A stretch of DNA of 64,000 bases from CBDFKU01 sp965248975 (GTDB taxonomy: Bacteria; Chloroflexota; Dehalococcoidia; Lucifugimonadales; JAGWBF01). The position numbers were made by a program, and so were the translations under genes. The notes beneath the pieces are model-generated. The model worked only from the letters and a program-made list of their open reading frames with translations. It was not told where the DNA came from and made no database searches. This document shows positions 17,584-26,509 of the stretch, piece after piece (position 1 is the stretch's first letter; each line of letters opens with the position of its first letter). Location of the stretch: positions 62,001 to 126,000 of the forward strand of contig CBDFKU010000018.1 in assembly GCA_965248975.1 (NCBI GenBank), given 5' to 3'.

Positions 17584-18327
17584 ATGGATGTGACCTTCGA
17601 GTGCGGAAACCCAGATAAGCCAAAAGGCCACGCCCTGGCCTATTTCCGCGCCAGGTTCGAGCCCGAGGTCGTCTACGTCACCTACATCGTGGTGCTTCCG
17701 GTGTCGATGGACTTCGCCAAATACGTCCCTCCTTTCCTGGCGTCCCACCTGGGCAACATGCCCCTCAACGATCTGTCGGCCTTCTCCCTGCCTCCCGTGC
17801 CCGAGCAGATGAAGAGTTACGATGAGCTCCGCCGCCTGGCAGAGATGCGGGACGACGATCTGCTGTACGGCGGCACCGTAAACTCCGCCGATGCTCCCGA
17901 GATGATGCAGGCTGCGGGCGAGGTTGTGCAGTACTACGCCAGGGCCTGGTCGGAGCGCGCCGTTCAGGCCGACGCCGAGGATGCGGGAAAGGAGAGCAGC
18001 TCCGTCAACGAGGTCCTTTACGGCCTGATGGGCGAGAGAGATAAGCTGACGGAGCTGTCAAAGCTGGTGGGGAAACTCCGGTTCGCCGTTGAAGGCGCCG
18101 ACCATACGACTACCGCCGAGACCGAAGAGGACATCCGGGTCCTGGGAAGGTACCTCCCGGAGAACTACGACATCCCGGACCTGCTGCGGGCCGTGATGGA
18201 ACCCTCCGCCGGGGGCGCCCAGCTGGCCCGGCTGCACCTTGACCGATGCTTCCGGCTCTCCACCGGCGACGACGCCGGGGCTCGGGAGTTGGAGGAGAAG
18301 ATCGAGGAGCTGAAGGCCTCAGGCTGA
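17584..18327 (+). CDS. Hypothetical protein between PAC2 gene and recF
   Basis: 247 residues, soluble. The N-terminal half is beta-rich (ALAYFRARF..VVYVTYIVVLP), followed by helical segments and a charged C-terminal helix (ARELEEKIEELKASG). It has no motif I recognise. The 10 bp gap to the PAC2 gene and the 67 bp gap to recF on the same strand suggest one transcript. There is no clear Shine-Dalgarno, so translation may be coupled to the PAC2 gene. Confidence 0.7.
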   Translation: MDVTFECGNPDKPKGHALAYFRARFEPEVVYVTYIVVLPVSMDFAKYVPPFLASHLGNMPLNDLSAFSLPPVPEQMKSYDELRRLAEMRDDDLLYGGTVNSADAPEMMQAAGEVVQYYARAWSERAVQADAEDAGKESSSVNEVLYGLMGERDKLTELSKLVGKLRFAVEGADHTTTAETEEDIRVLGRYLPENYDIPDLLRAVMEPSAGGAQLARLHLDRCFRLSTGDDAGARELEEKIEELKASG

Positions 18328-18394
18328 AGCAGCCTCATCTTTCCGGGCGGACCCGGCCCATTGAGCCCGACCACCCCCACCGAGGAAGAAGAGA

Positions 18395-19600
18395 GTGTAC
18401 CTCTCCCACCTGAGCCTGACCAACTTCCGTAACTTCCCCCATCTGGAGCTGGACTTACCGCCGGGGGTCGTTGTTTTCTACGGAAGCAACGCCCAGGGTA
18501 AGACCAGTCTCCTGGAAGCCATTTACCTCCTGGCCATCGCCAGGTCGTTCAGGGCGGAAAACGAGCACGAGGTGGTCAACTGGCAGGCGGCCACCGAGGA
18601 AGGGAGCGCCCTGGTAGCCGGCGCCATCGAGAGGAGCGAAGAGAGGCTGCGGGTCCACATCGGCTACCAGTGCTCGCCTACATCGGATGCGCGAGCTTCG
18701 TCGTCCGGGAGCAACGGCCGGCCTTTCGGGGTGCGCAGGCAGATCAGGGTCAGCCGCGTCAAACGTACCGCCGCTGAGGTGGTCGGATTGGTGAACGCCG
18801 TTTTATTCAACGCCGAAGACATCGAGCTGGTCCAGGGCGCTCCCGCGGTCCGCCGTCGGTTCATGGACATCCTGCTGTCCCAGGTGGACCAGTCCTACCT
18901 CAAGACCCTGCAGCGGTACCAGCGGGTGCTGCAGCAGCGTAACCGGCTCCTCCGGATACTCCAGGAGCGGCGGGGCGAGGAGGACGAGCTCACCTTTTGG
19001 AGCCAGGAGCTGGTCCGCGAGGGATCGTCGATAATCGGCCGGAGACACCTCGCCATGGCTGCCCTGGCCGACCTCTGCCGGGAGCGTCACGCCGACCTCA
19101 CCGGAGACACAGAGGACCTGACCGTCAAGTACGTGCCCAACGTGCCCCGTGGCGGAGAGATCGGCAGCGACGCAGATACCGAACGGGAGTTTTTCGAGGC
19201 CCTGGAGACCAACAGATCCAAGGAGCTGAGGACCGGCACCACGGCGGTCGGCCCCCATCGCGACGACTTTACCCTGTACGCCGGCGGGGTGGACATGGGG
19301 ACCTACGCTTCCAGAGGCCAGGCCCGGACCATCGGTCTCTCCTTACGCCTGGCAGAGGCAGCCTACCTCAAGTCCGTCCGCGGTGAAGAGCCCATCCTGC
19401 TCCTGGACGACGTCCTCTCGGAGCTGGACTCCTTCCGCAGGAGCCGGGTGCTGGAGGTGGTTCTCCAATACCAGCAGGTGATCATCACCACCACCGACCT
19501 CGGACCCCTTCGGGAGAGCGACCTCGGCGGCGCCACCTACCACGAGGTGAAGGAGGGTGCGGTGGCTCTCGTGAGGACCGAGAACAAGCGTCTAGCATGA
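18395..19600 (+). CDS. recF: DNA replication and repair protein RecF
   Basis: 401 residues. LTNFRNF opens the protein, the Walker A is GSNAQGKTS near residue 30, and the Walker B is ILLLDDVLSELD near residue 331, preceded by an ABC-like signature region (YASRGQARTIGLSLRLAEA). RecF binds ssDNA/dsDNA junctions and loads RecA with RecO and RecR at gaps. The GTG start at 18395 has a GAGGAAGAAGAGA purine-rich leader. It is not next to dnaA/dnaN here, unlike the classical order. Confidence 0.93.
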   Translation: MYLSHLSLTNFRNFPHLELDLPPGVVVFYGSNAQGKTSLLEAIYLLAIARSFRAENEHEVVNWQAATEEGSALVAGAIERSEERLRVHIGYQCSPTSDARASSSGSNGRPFGVRRQIRVSRVKRTAAEVVGLVNAVLFNAEDIELVQGAPAVRRRFMDILLSQVDQSYLKTLQRYQRVLQQRNRLLRILQERRGEEDELTFWSQELVREGSSIIGRRHLAMAALADLCRERHADLTGDTEDLTVKYVPNVPRGGEIGSDADTEREFFEALETNRSKELRTGTTAVGPHRDDFTLYAGGVDMGTYASRGQARTIGLSLRLAEAAYLKSVRGEEPILLLDDVLSELDSFRRSRVLEVVLQYQQVIITTTDLGPLRESDLGGATYHEVKEGAVALVRTENKRLA

Positions 19601-19655
19601 CCGGTCTCCCTTGTCTAGCTGGCCCAGCGCGGCTGACCAACGTCATCAGGGCAGG

Positions 19656-20468
19656 ATGACGTTGGAAGACTACCTCGAAGCGAACCGGCAATACTTCAAC
19701 TCCCTTACACCCATCCACCAGAAGTCGGACTTCTACGATGTCGAGGGCTTCAAGGCTGGGAAGACTACCCTCACGCCCATCGAGCTGAAGGAGCTTGGAG
19801 ATGTTTCTGGAAGGTCGCTGCTGCACCTGCAGTGCCACTTTGGGTTAGATACCATGTCGTGGGCAAGGCTGGGGGCACAGGTAACCGGGACGGATTTTTC
19901 GGACCGGGCCATCGATCTGGCCCACTCCCTTAGCCTGGAGACCGTGATTCCGGCGAATTTCGTCTGCTGCAACATATACGACCTGCCCGATCACCTGGGA
20001 GAACAGTTCGACATCGTGTTCACGTCCCAGGGAGTGGTTAGCTGGTTGCCGGACCTGGACCGATGGGCGGAGGTGGTTTCTCATTTTTTGAGGCCTGGTG
20101 GGACTTTCTATATGCTGGAATTACATCCCTTCGCGATGGTTTTCGATGCGCTTGCCGGTTCCACAGAGTTGAAGGCCCAAACCCTTTACTTCCACCCACC
20201 CGAGCCCGCCCGGTTCCTGGCAGAGGGCACCTACGCCGACAGCGATGCAAGGATAGCTCCCCGGCCCATCTACGAATGGACCCACAGCATGAGTGCTATC
20301 CTCAATGCCCTGACCTGCGCCGGGCTGAGGATTGAGTACCTCCACGAGTTCCCTTACTGCTTCTATCAGCACTTTTCAGGGATGGCAAGGGGCGAGGACG
20401 GTTGGTGGAGGCTAACCGCCTGCGATGGCATGATTCCTTTGATGTTCTCCCTGAAGGCAACTAAATAG
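19656..20468 (+). CDS. Class I SAM-dependent methyltransferase
   Basis: 270 residues from the ATG at 19656. Motif I of the Rossmann methyltransferase appears as LLHLQCHFGLDT, motif II as VTGTDFSDRAI, and the later FDIVFTSQGV and LRPGGTFYM segments match. No substrate-specific domain is visible. It follows recF by 55 bp on the same strand, in a run with the sirtuin gene. The acceptor substrate is unknown. Confidence 0.85.
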   Translation: MTLEDYLEANRQYFNSLTPIHQKSDFYDVEGFKAGKTTLTPIELKELGDVSGRSLLHLQCHFGLDTMSWARLGAQVTGTDFSDRAIDLAHSLSLETVIPANFVCCNIYDLPDHLGEQFDIVFTSQGVVSWLPDLDRWAEVVSHFLRPGGTFYMLELHPFAMVFDALAGSTELKAQTLYFHPPEPARFLAEGTYADSDARIAPRPIYEWTHSMSAILNALTCAGLRIEYLHEFPYCFYQHFSGMARGEDGWWRLTACDGMIPLMFSLKATK

Positions 20469-20549
20469 CCGATGTTACTGCTGCCCTGACCCCCTTGCCG
20501 GGTAGGTCGTAATTTCCGATAATCGACTATGTACACCCGAGGAGGAGCC

Positions 20550-21353
20550 TTGGACCAGATTAGCGAAAAGCTGGAGCACGATCTGGAGTTGGCCGCCGGA
20601 CTCATACGTGTGTCCAAGCACATGGTGGCCTTCGTCGGGGCGGGAATGTCCGTGGAGAGCGGCATCCCCCCGTTTCGAGGGCCCGGCGGGCTGTGGACCC
20701 AGCACGGCCAGCCTACTTCCCTCAGCTACCAACAGTTCCTGGACGACCCGACGGGCTGGTGGGAGCAGCGTCTCAGGGACGAGGTGGAGCCGGGGAACAC
20801 GACGTACGAGCTAAAGACCGCCGTTGACGCCGCCAGCCCCAACCGGGGCCATTATTGCCTGCGGGAGCTGGAGAATCTGGGGTTCCTGAAATACATCATA
20901 ACCCAGAACGTGGACAACTTGCAGTCCGAGGCCGGCAGCGTCCGGGTCGCGGAGATCCACGGCAACCGCACGAAGTTCCGCTGCGTCCAGTGCGGCATCC
21001 GCCGGCCCAGGGAGCGGCATCCCGTCGTGGAGGTACCGCCCCGGTGCCCCGAATGCGCCGGTCTCCTCAAGATTGACAGCGTAATGTTCGGGGAGCCCAT
21101 CCCTCCCGACGTTATGTCGGTATGCGTCGAACAGACCGAGAAGTGCGACCGCATGCTGGTCATCGGCACATCGGGCACCGTTCAGCCGGCGGCCCGGCTG
21201 CCCATGGCCGCCCGGAGCCGGGGCGCCGTCCTGATCGAGATCAACCCCCACGAGACTTCATTGACTCACCTGGCGGACGTGGTCCTGAACGGCCCCTCCG
21301 CCGAGATACTCCCGCTGCTGATGGACCGGGTAAGAGAGGGACCCTGGGCCTAG
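20550..21353 (+). CDS. Sir2-family NAD-dependent protein deacylase
   Basis: About 267 residues from the TTG at 20550, preferred because AGGAGG lies four bases upstream; an ATG at 20529 lacks such a site. Motifs: GAGMSVESGIPPFRG (NAD binding), TQNVDNL, a catalytic His in EIHGNR, zinc ligands CVQC and CPEC, GTS, and EINPHE. It removes acyl groups from lysines using NAD+, producing nicotinamide and O-acyl-ADP-ribose. It overlaps the convergent MscS gene by 4 bp at the stops. Confidence 0.9.
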   Translation: MDQISEKLEHDLELAAGLIRVSKHMVAFVGAGMSVESGIPPFRGPGGLWTQHGQPTSLSYQQFLDDPTGWWEQRLRDEVEPGNTTYELKTAVDAASPNRGHYCLRELENLGFLKYIITQNVDNLQSEAGSVRVAEIHGNRTKFRCVQCGIRRPRERHPVVEVPPRCPECAGLLKIDSVMFGEPIPPDVMSVCVEQTEKCDRMLVIGTSGTVQPAARLPMAARSRGAVLIEINPHETSLTHLADVVLNGPSAEILPLLMDRVREGPWA

Positions 21354-22546
21354 AGTCCCGGGCCATCTCCGTCGCCGCCGGCGTCGGGTCCAGCGCTGGG
21401 CGTGGCCTGTACCGACGGCCCGGGGCCCGCTTCCTCGAGATCACGCCGGATGACCACCCGTTCGGGACCCCAGCCTTCGGGGAACTGCAGTGTCCTCACC
21501 GGGTAGTTGATCACAATCCCTTCCTGGTTGAACCGCCGGTGAAGCCGCTTTATGAGGTCGCTCTGGACGCCGAAGCTAGCCAACCGGTCCCTGGCCTGAA
21601 TGAACAGCCAGAAGTCCACGTTGGAATCCCCGAAGCCGTCGAAGCCGAACCAGCTACCATAATCCTTTACGGCAACGGGATTGGTGTTTAACACGTCGTC
21701 CATCACCTCACGAGAGACCCTCTCGACCTGATACAGGTCACTGTTGTAGCTCACTCCACAGGTTAGGTAGATGTTGACCGCGGGCATCGGCGCCTGGTAG
21801 TTGGTGATGATGGTCTCGGCGAACCTGGAGTTGGGTATCACCACCAGGTTGTTGCGCCAGGTGCGGATCCGCGTGCTGCGCCACCCTACGTCGGTAACAT
21901 ACCCGGAGATGCCGTTCTCCAGCTCTATGAAGTCCCCGGTGGAGATGACGCCTTCGGTCATCACGTAGGTGCCTGCGAACAGGTTGGCCAGGGTCGGCTG
22001 GATCGCCAGGGCCACAGCCAGGCCACCGAGGCCCAGGCCAGCTATGAGTGGGCTGATGTTGATGTTCAGCTGGTCGAGGATGAGCAGCCCGCCCAGTCCG
22101 TAGACGATCACCGTCGCTATCCTGCGGAATAGAGGCAGCAGCCGCGATTGCACGCCGGCCCGGGTGGCGGGCGTCACGTTGTCCGAGTACCAGTCAAGGG
22201 CGTTGGAGACAATGGAAGCGACGGCTACGACACCCAGCACGATCCCCAGCAGCGCGCCGATGGTATCTATGGCGTTCTGTTGGCCCGAGCTGGGGTCCAG
22301 GGGCACCGTGAAGGCGAGGTACCCCCCCAGGACCACTATCCCGAAGGTCACCGGCCGGCGCAGGACGACCAACATGCGGGAGTCTAGGTCGGTGGGGGTC
22401 CAGTGGGTTATGCGCAGGATCAGCGGAAAGAGGAGCCTGTAGAAGGCGAGGGATAGTGCTACTGAGAACAGGAAGATCCCAGCGGCGATGGCAGGCTCAA
22501 GCCACGCCGGATCGTCCAGACCGATGCCACCCAAAGGGGAGTACAT
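21350..22546 (-). CDS. MscS-family mechanosensitive ion channel
   Basis: 398 residues. Several N-terminal transmembrane helices precede the pore-lining TM3 and beta domain, recognisable as GLGGLAVALAIQPTLANLFAG followed by GDFIELENGISGYVTDVGWRSTRIR and NNLVVIPNSRFAE, a standard MscS beta domain. A cytoplasmic cage and a Gly/Pro-rich tail follow. It opens under membrane tension to relieve hypo-osmotic stress. It is convergent with the sirtuin gene (4 bp overlap). Confidence 0.9.
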   Translation of the reverse strand: MYSPLGGIGLDDPAWLEPAIAAGIFLFSVALSLAFYRLLFPLILRITHWTPTDLDSRMLVVLRRPVTFGIVVLGGYLAFTVPLDPSSGQQNAIDTIGALLGIVLGVVAVASIVSNALDWYSDNVTPATRAGVQSRLLPLFRRIATVIVYGLGGLLILDQLNINISPLIAGLGLGGLAVALAIQPTLANLFAGTYVMTEGVISTGDFIELENGISGYVTDVGWRSTRIRTWRNNLVVIPNSRFAETIITNYQAPMPAVNIYLTCGVSYNSDLYQVERVSREVMDDVLNTNPVAVKDYGSWFGFDGFGDSNVDFWLFIQARDRLASFGVQSDLIKRLHRRFNQEGIVINYPVRTLQFPEGWGPERVVIRRDLEEAGPGPSVQATPSAGPDAGGDGDGPGL

Positions 22547-22853
22547 TAGATGCTATCTCGCCCGGCAACAATGCCGGCCGGGCGTACATGGGGCTCTCGG
22601 ATTCGTGGCGAGTTTGGTCATATGGACCGGCTATCGAAAGCGGATGTGGTGCCTTGAGTTCGAGTGTAGTGTCGCTTCGAAGCGGCTGTCAATGAGTTTG
22701 GCGCCCGCCAAAATCCTCTTCTGAGAACAGGCCTTCCCACGGGCTTTGCCAAGGTGGCTTGGATGGGTCGATCCAGAGAAGCCAAGCCCCTTCCTTCTGA
22801 CAGAGGAAGGGGCTTGGGATTAAGAGCGGCTTTAGATCACAGGGATACGGGTT
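22547..22853. other. 307 bp intergenic region
   Basis: No coding frame is supported here. It holds the upstream region of the MscS gene and, at 22782-22817, the terminator of the LLM gene. No clear promoter hexamers are seen. Confidence 0.5.
22782..22817 (-). terminator. Strong hairpin downstream of the LLM gene
   Basis: A perfect 14 bp stem (22782-22795 with 22804-22817, CCAAGCCCCTTCCT and its complement) with an 8-base loop lies 37 bp beyond the stop of the minus-strand LLM gene. The following T-tract is weak. Confidence 0.6.
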
Positions 22854-23987
22854 CTACCGAAACGCCGGGATCACTTCCTTGCCGAAGAGCTTAATGGACG
22901 ACATGACCTTCTCGTGGGGTATCTGGTCGGTCTGCATGACCATCAAGATCTGGTCAACCCCGGCCGCCTGGTGCTGCTTCACGCATTGGATGCAGCTGTC
23001 CGGGTCACCGGCGATGATTACTCCCCGCTCGGCCAGCACATCGTGTCCCAGCTCCGCTAGCATGTGCCTGGGAGCGCCGCCTCCCGCCAGGTCCAGCGCA
23101 CCGGCGTCCAGGCGCCCGAAGGTCGCTTTGAGGTCGTCAGGCACGCCGCCCCAGGACTCCAGCAGCTTGGCGTAGACCTCCTGACGGTCGGGGGTATAGG
23201 GCTTGTCGGGGCCGAAGAAGACTTTAAGCGCGTGGGTCGCCAGGGCGCGGGCCTCTTCGTTGTTCTCTCCGCAATGTCCTATCGTGAAGTTGGCCCACTG
23301 ATTGTTGATGAAGCCGCCCACAGGCTCGGAGGTCACCACTTTCTCGCGGTAGGTGTCGATATTCTGTTTCATCCCCGACGGCGCTCCGGACCCGAAGGAC
23401 AACACCCCTATACCGCGCTCGGCGGCCAGGTCGAAGCTTGCGGGCTGGGTGCAGGCCAGCCATATCGGAGGGTGAGGGTCCTGCTTGGGCTTGGGGATGA
23501 CGGTGCGCTTGGGTACGTTGAAGAACTTCCCTTCCCATTCGAAGGACTCCCCCGACATCCAGATCTTGGGGATCATGTGCACCGCCTCGTCCCATATCTC
23601 CCGGGAGTCCCTGGGGTCGATGCCCAGTCCTGTCTGCTCGAAGGGGCTGCTGCGGCCGGTGCCCATGTCCACCCGGCCGCCGGAGATGTGGTCGATCATG
23701 GACATCCGCTCGGCCACCTGCACCGGATGATGGTTGGGCAGTATCACGACGCCGAATCCCAGCCGTATGCGTTTGGTGATCCGGGCCAGCGCCGAGATTA
23801 TCACTTCTGAGGCCGACGAAGCGGAGAATCCCGTGAGAAAGTGGTGCTCCACTGCCCACACGTAGTCGAACCCTACATCGTCGGCCAGGACAGCCTGCTC
23901 CAGCACCTCTTCGTACAGCGCGGAATAGTCGACCTCGCCGTTGGATGAGGGCCGTTGCATCTCATACAGCAGACCGAACTTCACCAC
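22854..23987 (-). CDS. LLM-class flavin-dependent oxidoreductase
   Basis: 377 residues. Motifs match the luciferase-like monooxygenases: WAVEHHFLTGFSAS, RLGFGVVILPNHHPVQVAER, GGRVDMGTGRS and DPHPPIWLACTQPASF. It is a close paralogue of the truncated gene at 1-668. It should use reduced flavin and O2 on an organic substrate that the sequence does not identify. GAGGAGGTAAGT precedes the GTG start. Such paralogue families are expanded in SAR202-type Chloroflexota and have been proposed to attack recalcitrant organic matter. The gene ends at a strong hairpin terminator. Confidence 0.88.
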   Translation of the reverse strand: MVKFGLLYEMQRPSSNGEVDYSALYEEVLEQAVLADDVGFDYVWAVEHHFLTGFSASSASEVIISALARITKRIRLGFGVVILPNHHPVQVAERMSMIDHISGGRVDMGTGRSSPFEQTGLGIDPRDSREIWDEAVHMIPKIWMSGESFEWEGKFFNVPKRTVIPKPKQDPHPPIWLACTQPASFDLAAERGIGVLSFGSGAPSGMKQNIDTYREKVVTSEPVGGFINNQWANFTIGHCGENNEEARALATHALKVFFGPDKPYTPDRQEVYAKLLESWGGVPDDLKATFGRLDAGALDLAGGGAPRHMLAELGHDVLAERGVIIAGDPDSCIQCVKQHQAAGVDQILMVMQTDQIPHEKVMSSIKLFGKEVIPAFR

Positions 23988-24094
23988 TTACCTCCTCTGG
24001 GGGACCGTCGTCAGCGCCGGTGCCAAGTGAGGCCACTATATCCACTTCCCCGGCGACGTGTCAACTCGAGGCAACCACCATCGATACCTCGCCC

Positions 24095-25762
24095 CTACAT
24101 CTCGATATCGTCCCTCAGCTGCACCGGAACGCTGGAGGCGCTTCCCGCCAGCCGCTGACGGACCACGCCTGCCAGCAGCTCGCCGAACTCCGTAGAGGAT
24201 GCGGCCAGGGCCTTGAAGTCTGCCCCGCTCATAGCCAGAAGGTTCACAGAGGTCATGGCCTGGATGGAAGCTGTGCGACGGGTGCCCTTGAGCAGCGACA
24301 TCTCGCCGAAAAGCGCCCCCGGGCCCAGTACGGCGATCTGGCTCTCCTGGCCGTCGGTTTCCCGCACCACCTGAACGCTGCCGTCGATGATGATAAAGAA
24401 GTTCCTGGGAAGATCGCCCTGGCGGAATACGAACTGGCCTTCCTCGTAATGGGCGCGGGTGACTCCCTGGTTGCTGGCTACGTCCTGCTTCACAATGTCA
24501 CGACGGAACAGCAGGGCGAGGTTCCAGTCGATGAGAACCTTTATCTTGCGCTCCAGCCGGGGCAGCTGGTAAAGATAGTAGCTCCTGTAGAACCACCACG
24601 CTGGTATCCCGGAAAGCTTCAGCCCGAAGACTTCGGCGGCTGCGGAGAAACGCCCCAGCGGAACGACGACACCCCGACTCCGGTACGAGAAGGATCGGGC
24701 ACGCCCGCCCCTTATAGTGGACAGGACGTTGGCGGCCACGTGCTTGGCTTGACGCAGGGCGTATTGGGCCGTGGGAGGGCAGGTACCACCGCCAAGGATG
24801 TCCGGGACCGCGGCGCAGTCCCCCACGGACCACAGTCCGGGATAGCCCGGAACGGCCAGGGTCCCGTCCACCATCAATCGCCCCCGAGGGTCACGCCGGC
24901 AGGGAAGGCGGTCCAGAAGGCGGTTGGGAGCGGCTCCGAACGCGGCCACCAGCGTCCTGGTGGGTATCACGGTACCGTCGCCCAGCATAGCGCTCTGAGC
25001 CGTGGCTCCATTAATTCTGGAGTTCAGCCGAATCTCGATACCCCTCCTCTCTAGCAGCCGGTGGCTGAAGACGGCCAGGTCCTCGCTCAGCTCTGGAAGG
25101 ATGCGCTTGTAGCCTTGCAGTAGCATGACCTTGACCTCTCTGGGGTCTACGTGGGTGTAGCTGCTGGCGGCCTCTCGCATGAAGTCATTAATTTCGGCGG
25201 CCACTTCCACTCCGGTGTATCCGCCACCGGCGACGACCAGGGTGAGCATCTCCCGCTTCTGTCCCGGATCCTCCTCGACCTCCGCCCGCTCCAGCAGGGC
25301 TATCAGGTGGTTGCGCAGGGAGAGGGCGTCACCCAGGGTTTTGAAGCCGAAGGCGTGCTCCGCCATGCCGGGGAGGACGGACAGGTCGGCGGTGCTGCCC
25401 AGGGCTACTATGAGATGATCATAGGGTATGTTGCGATAGTCTCGGCGGCCGGGGTATCCCAGAACGACCTCATGATTCGCTACGTCTATGGATTCGATCT
25501 CGGCCTGATGAAAGTCGGCGTGGGGGCATAGCCGCCGGATGGGGTTTACGATGTGGGGGGGCTCGATGTTCCCCGAGACCACCTCGGAAAGCATGGGTTG
25601 AAAGAGAAAGAAGTTGTCCCTGCTTATCACGGACAACTCGATGAGGCCGCGGCGGGCAGCCTTTTGGAGGGCCAGGGCGGCATAGACCCCGCCGTACCCC
25701 CCGCCCAGGACGACCACACGGGGGCGTCCACCGGCTGCCGTACCCTTCGCATTAAACGTCAT
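24095..25762 (-). CDS. Type II NADH dehydrogenase-like flavoprotein fused to a cyclic-nucleotide-binding domain
   Basis: 555 residues. Residues 1 to about 410 form an NDH-2-like FAD/NADH oxidoreductase: GGGYGGVYAAL for FAD, VVAGGGYTGVEVAAE for NAD(P)H, WSVGDCAAVP near the FAD end, and a hydrophobic C-terminal patch (WWFYRSYYLYQLPRLERKIKV) suited to membrane binding. Residues 425-540 form a Crp-like cyclic-nucleotide domain (FRQGDLPRNFFIIIDGSVQV, GEMSLLKGTRRTASI). The second part could allosterically couple respiration to cAMP-type signals. It is the last gene of the operon with thioredoxin reductase and the UGA-containing thioredoxin-fold lipoprotein, 20 bp downstream of the latter. Confidence 0.88.
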   Translation of the reverse strand: MTFNAKGTAAGGRPRVVVLGGGYGGVYAALALQKAARRGLIELSVISRDNFFLFQPMLSEVVSGNIEPPHIVNPIRRLCPHADFHQAEIESIDVANHEVVLGYPGRRDYRNIPYDHLIVALGSTADLSVLPGMAEHAFGFKTLGDALSLRNHLIALLERAEVEEDPGQKREMLTLVVAGGGYTGVEVAAEINDFMREAASSYTHVDPREVKVMLLQGYKRILPELSEDLAVFSHRLLERRGIEIRLNSRINGATAQSAMLGDGTVIPTRTLVAAFGAAPNRLLDRLPCRRDPRGRLMVDGTLAVPGYPGLWSVGDCAAVPDILGGGTCPPTAQYALRQAKHVAANVLSTIRGGRARSFSYRSRGVVVPLGRFSAAAEVFGLKLSGIPAWWFYRSYYLYQLPRLERKIKVLIDWNLALLFRRDIVKQDVASNQGVTRAHYEEGQFVFRQGDLPRNFFIIIDGSVQVVRETDGQESQIAVLGPGALFGEMSLLKGTRRTASIQAMTSVNLLAMSGADFKALAASSTEFGELLAGVVRQRLAGSASSVPVQLRDDIEM

Positions 25763-25782
25763 TCAAGCACGAACGGCTTACC

Positions 25783-26418
25783 CTAGCCCGATTCCCCGCG
25801 TGCCAAAAGGGCAAAGAGGTCTGTCTGGAGGTCATTCCTCTTCGAGAGGATAGTGGACCCCCAGCTTTCCAGTGGCGGCCCGTCATCCCCCCATCGGGCT
25901 TCCGAGTCGTACAGGTAGTAGGCATCCCACGCGACACGAGAGTAGAACTCCTCTTGCTCTGCGAACCACTGGCCCGCTACTCGATTTTGGTCCCACAGAT
26001 GGATCACCCTTGGATCATCCATGCCACCCTTGTCCCATCGCTCCCGAGAATCGCCGTACAGCATGGAGAACCACACGGCATATATTTGTAGCTCCGCCTC
26101 GGGGTTCTTCGCCAGTATCTCCCTCTGCACCCAACGGGTGGCAGCTTCGCAGACAGGTCAGGTGGGAGAGAGGAGCAGCACGAGCCGCGGAACACCATCG
26201 TCGCCGTTGAACAGGCCTTGCAGCTCCTGGATCGACCGAAGCTCGCCCAAGCCCGGCACTATCTGGGACCCGAGGGCGGCCTCTGAGCCGACCGTGGAAG
26301 ATGGGTTGCCGGCCGTATCACTTCCACCCTGGCCACAGGCAGCCATGACGGTTACGGCCACGGCAAGACCGAAGACCAACGGTAAGCTACGAGGGGATCG
26401 CAGCGTAGTAAAACCCAC
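25783..26418 (-). CDS. Probable selenoprotein: thioredoxin-fold lipoprotein with in-frame UGA (U-P-V-C)
   Basis: One frame of 212 codons runs from a GTG at 26418 to 25783, interrupted only by TGA at 26158-26160 (codon 87). Before it: a signal sequence with lipobox VMAAC and RLVLLLSPT. After it: PVCEAATRWVQREIL, AVWFSMLYGD and HLWDQNRVAGQWF, the continuation of a thioredoxin-like family whose members normally read SPTCPVC at this site. Reading UGA as selenocysteine gives a U-x-x-C redox centre outside the membrane. A bacterial SECIS-like hairpin lies at 26125-26144. It lies between genes for thioredoxin reductase (91 bp upstream) and an NDH-2 fusion. A point nonsense mutation is the alternative. 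Confidence 0.8.
26125..26144 (-). promoter_or_regulatory. Bacterial SECIS-like hairpin downstream of the UGA
   Basis: On the mRNA CUG(C)CACCC at 26144-26136 pairs with GGGUGCAG at 26132-26125, leaving a single bulged C and the apical loop GUU. The loop starts with G and begins 22 nt after the UGA, within the 16-37 nt window known for bacterial SECIS elements. Confidence 0.65.
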
Positions 26419-26509
26419 ACCTAAATACTACCACGGTGGCGATGCCTGCAGAAATGTTTCCCGAGGCCGGATAAGCGGGGTCCTGAAAACCAGGGCTATG
26501 GCAGGCAGC

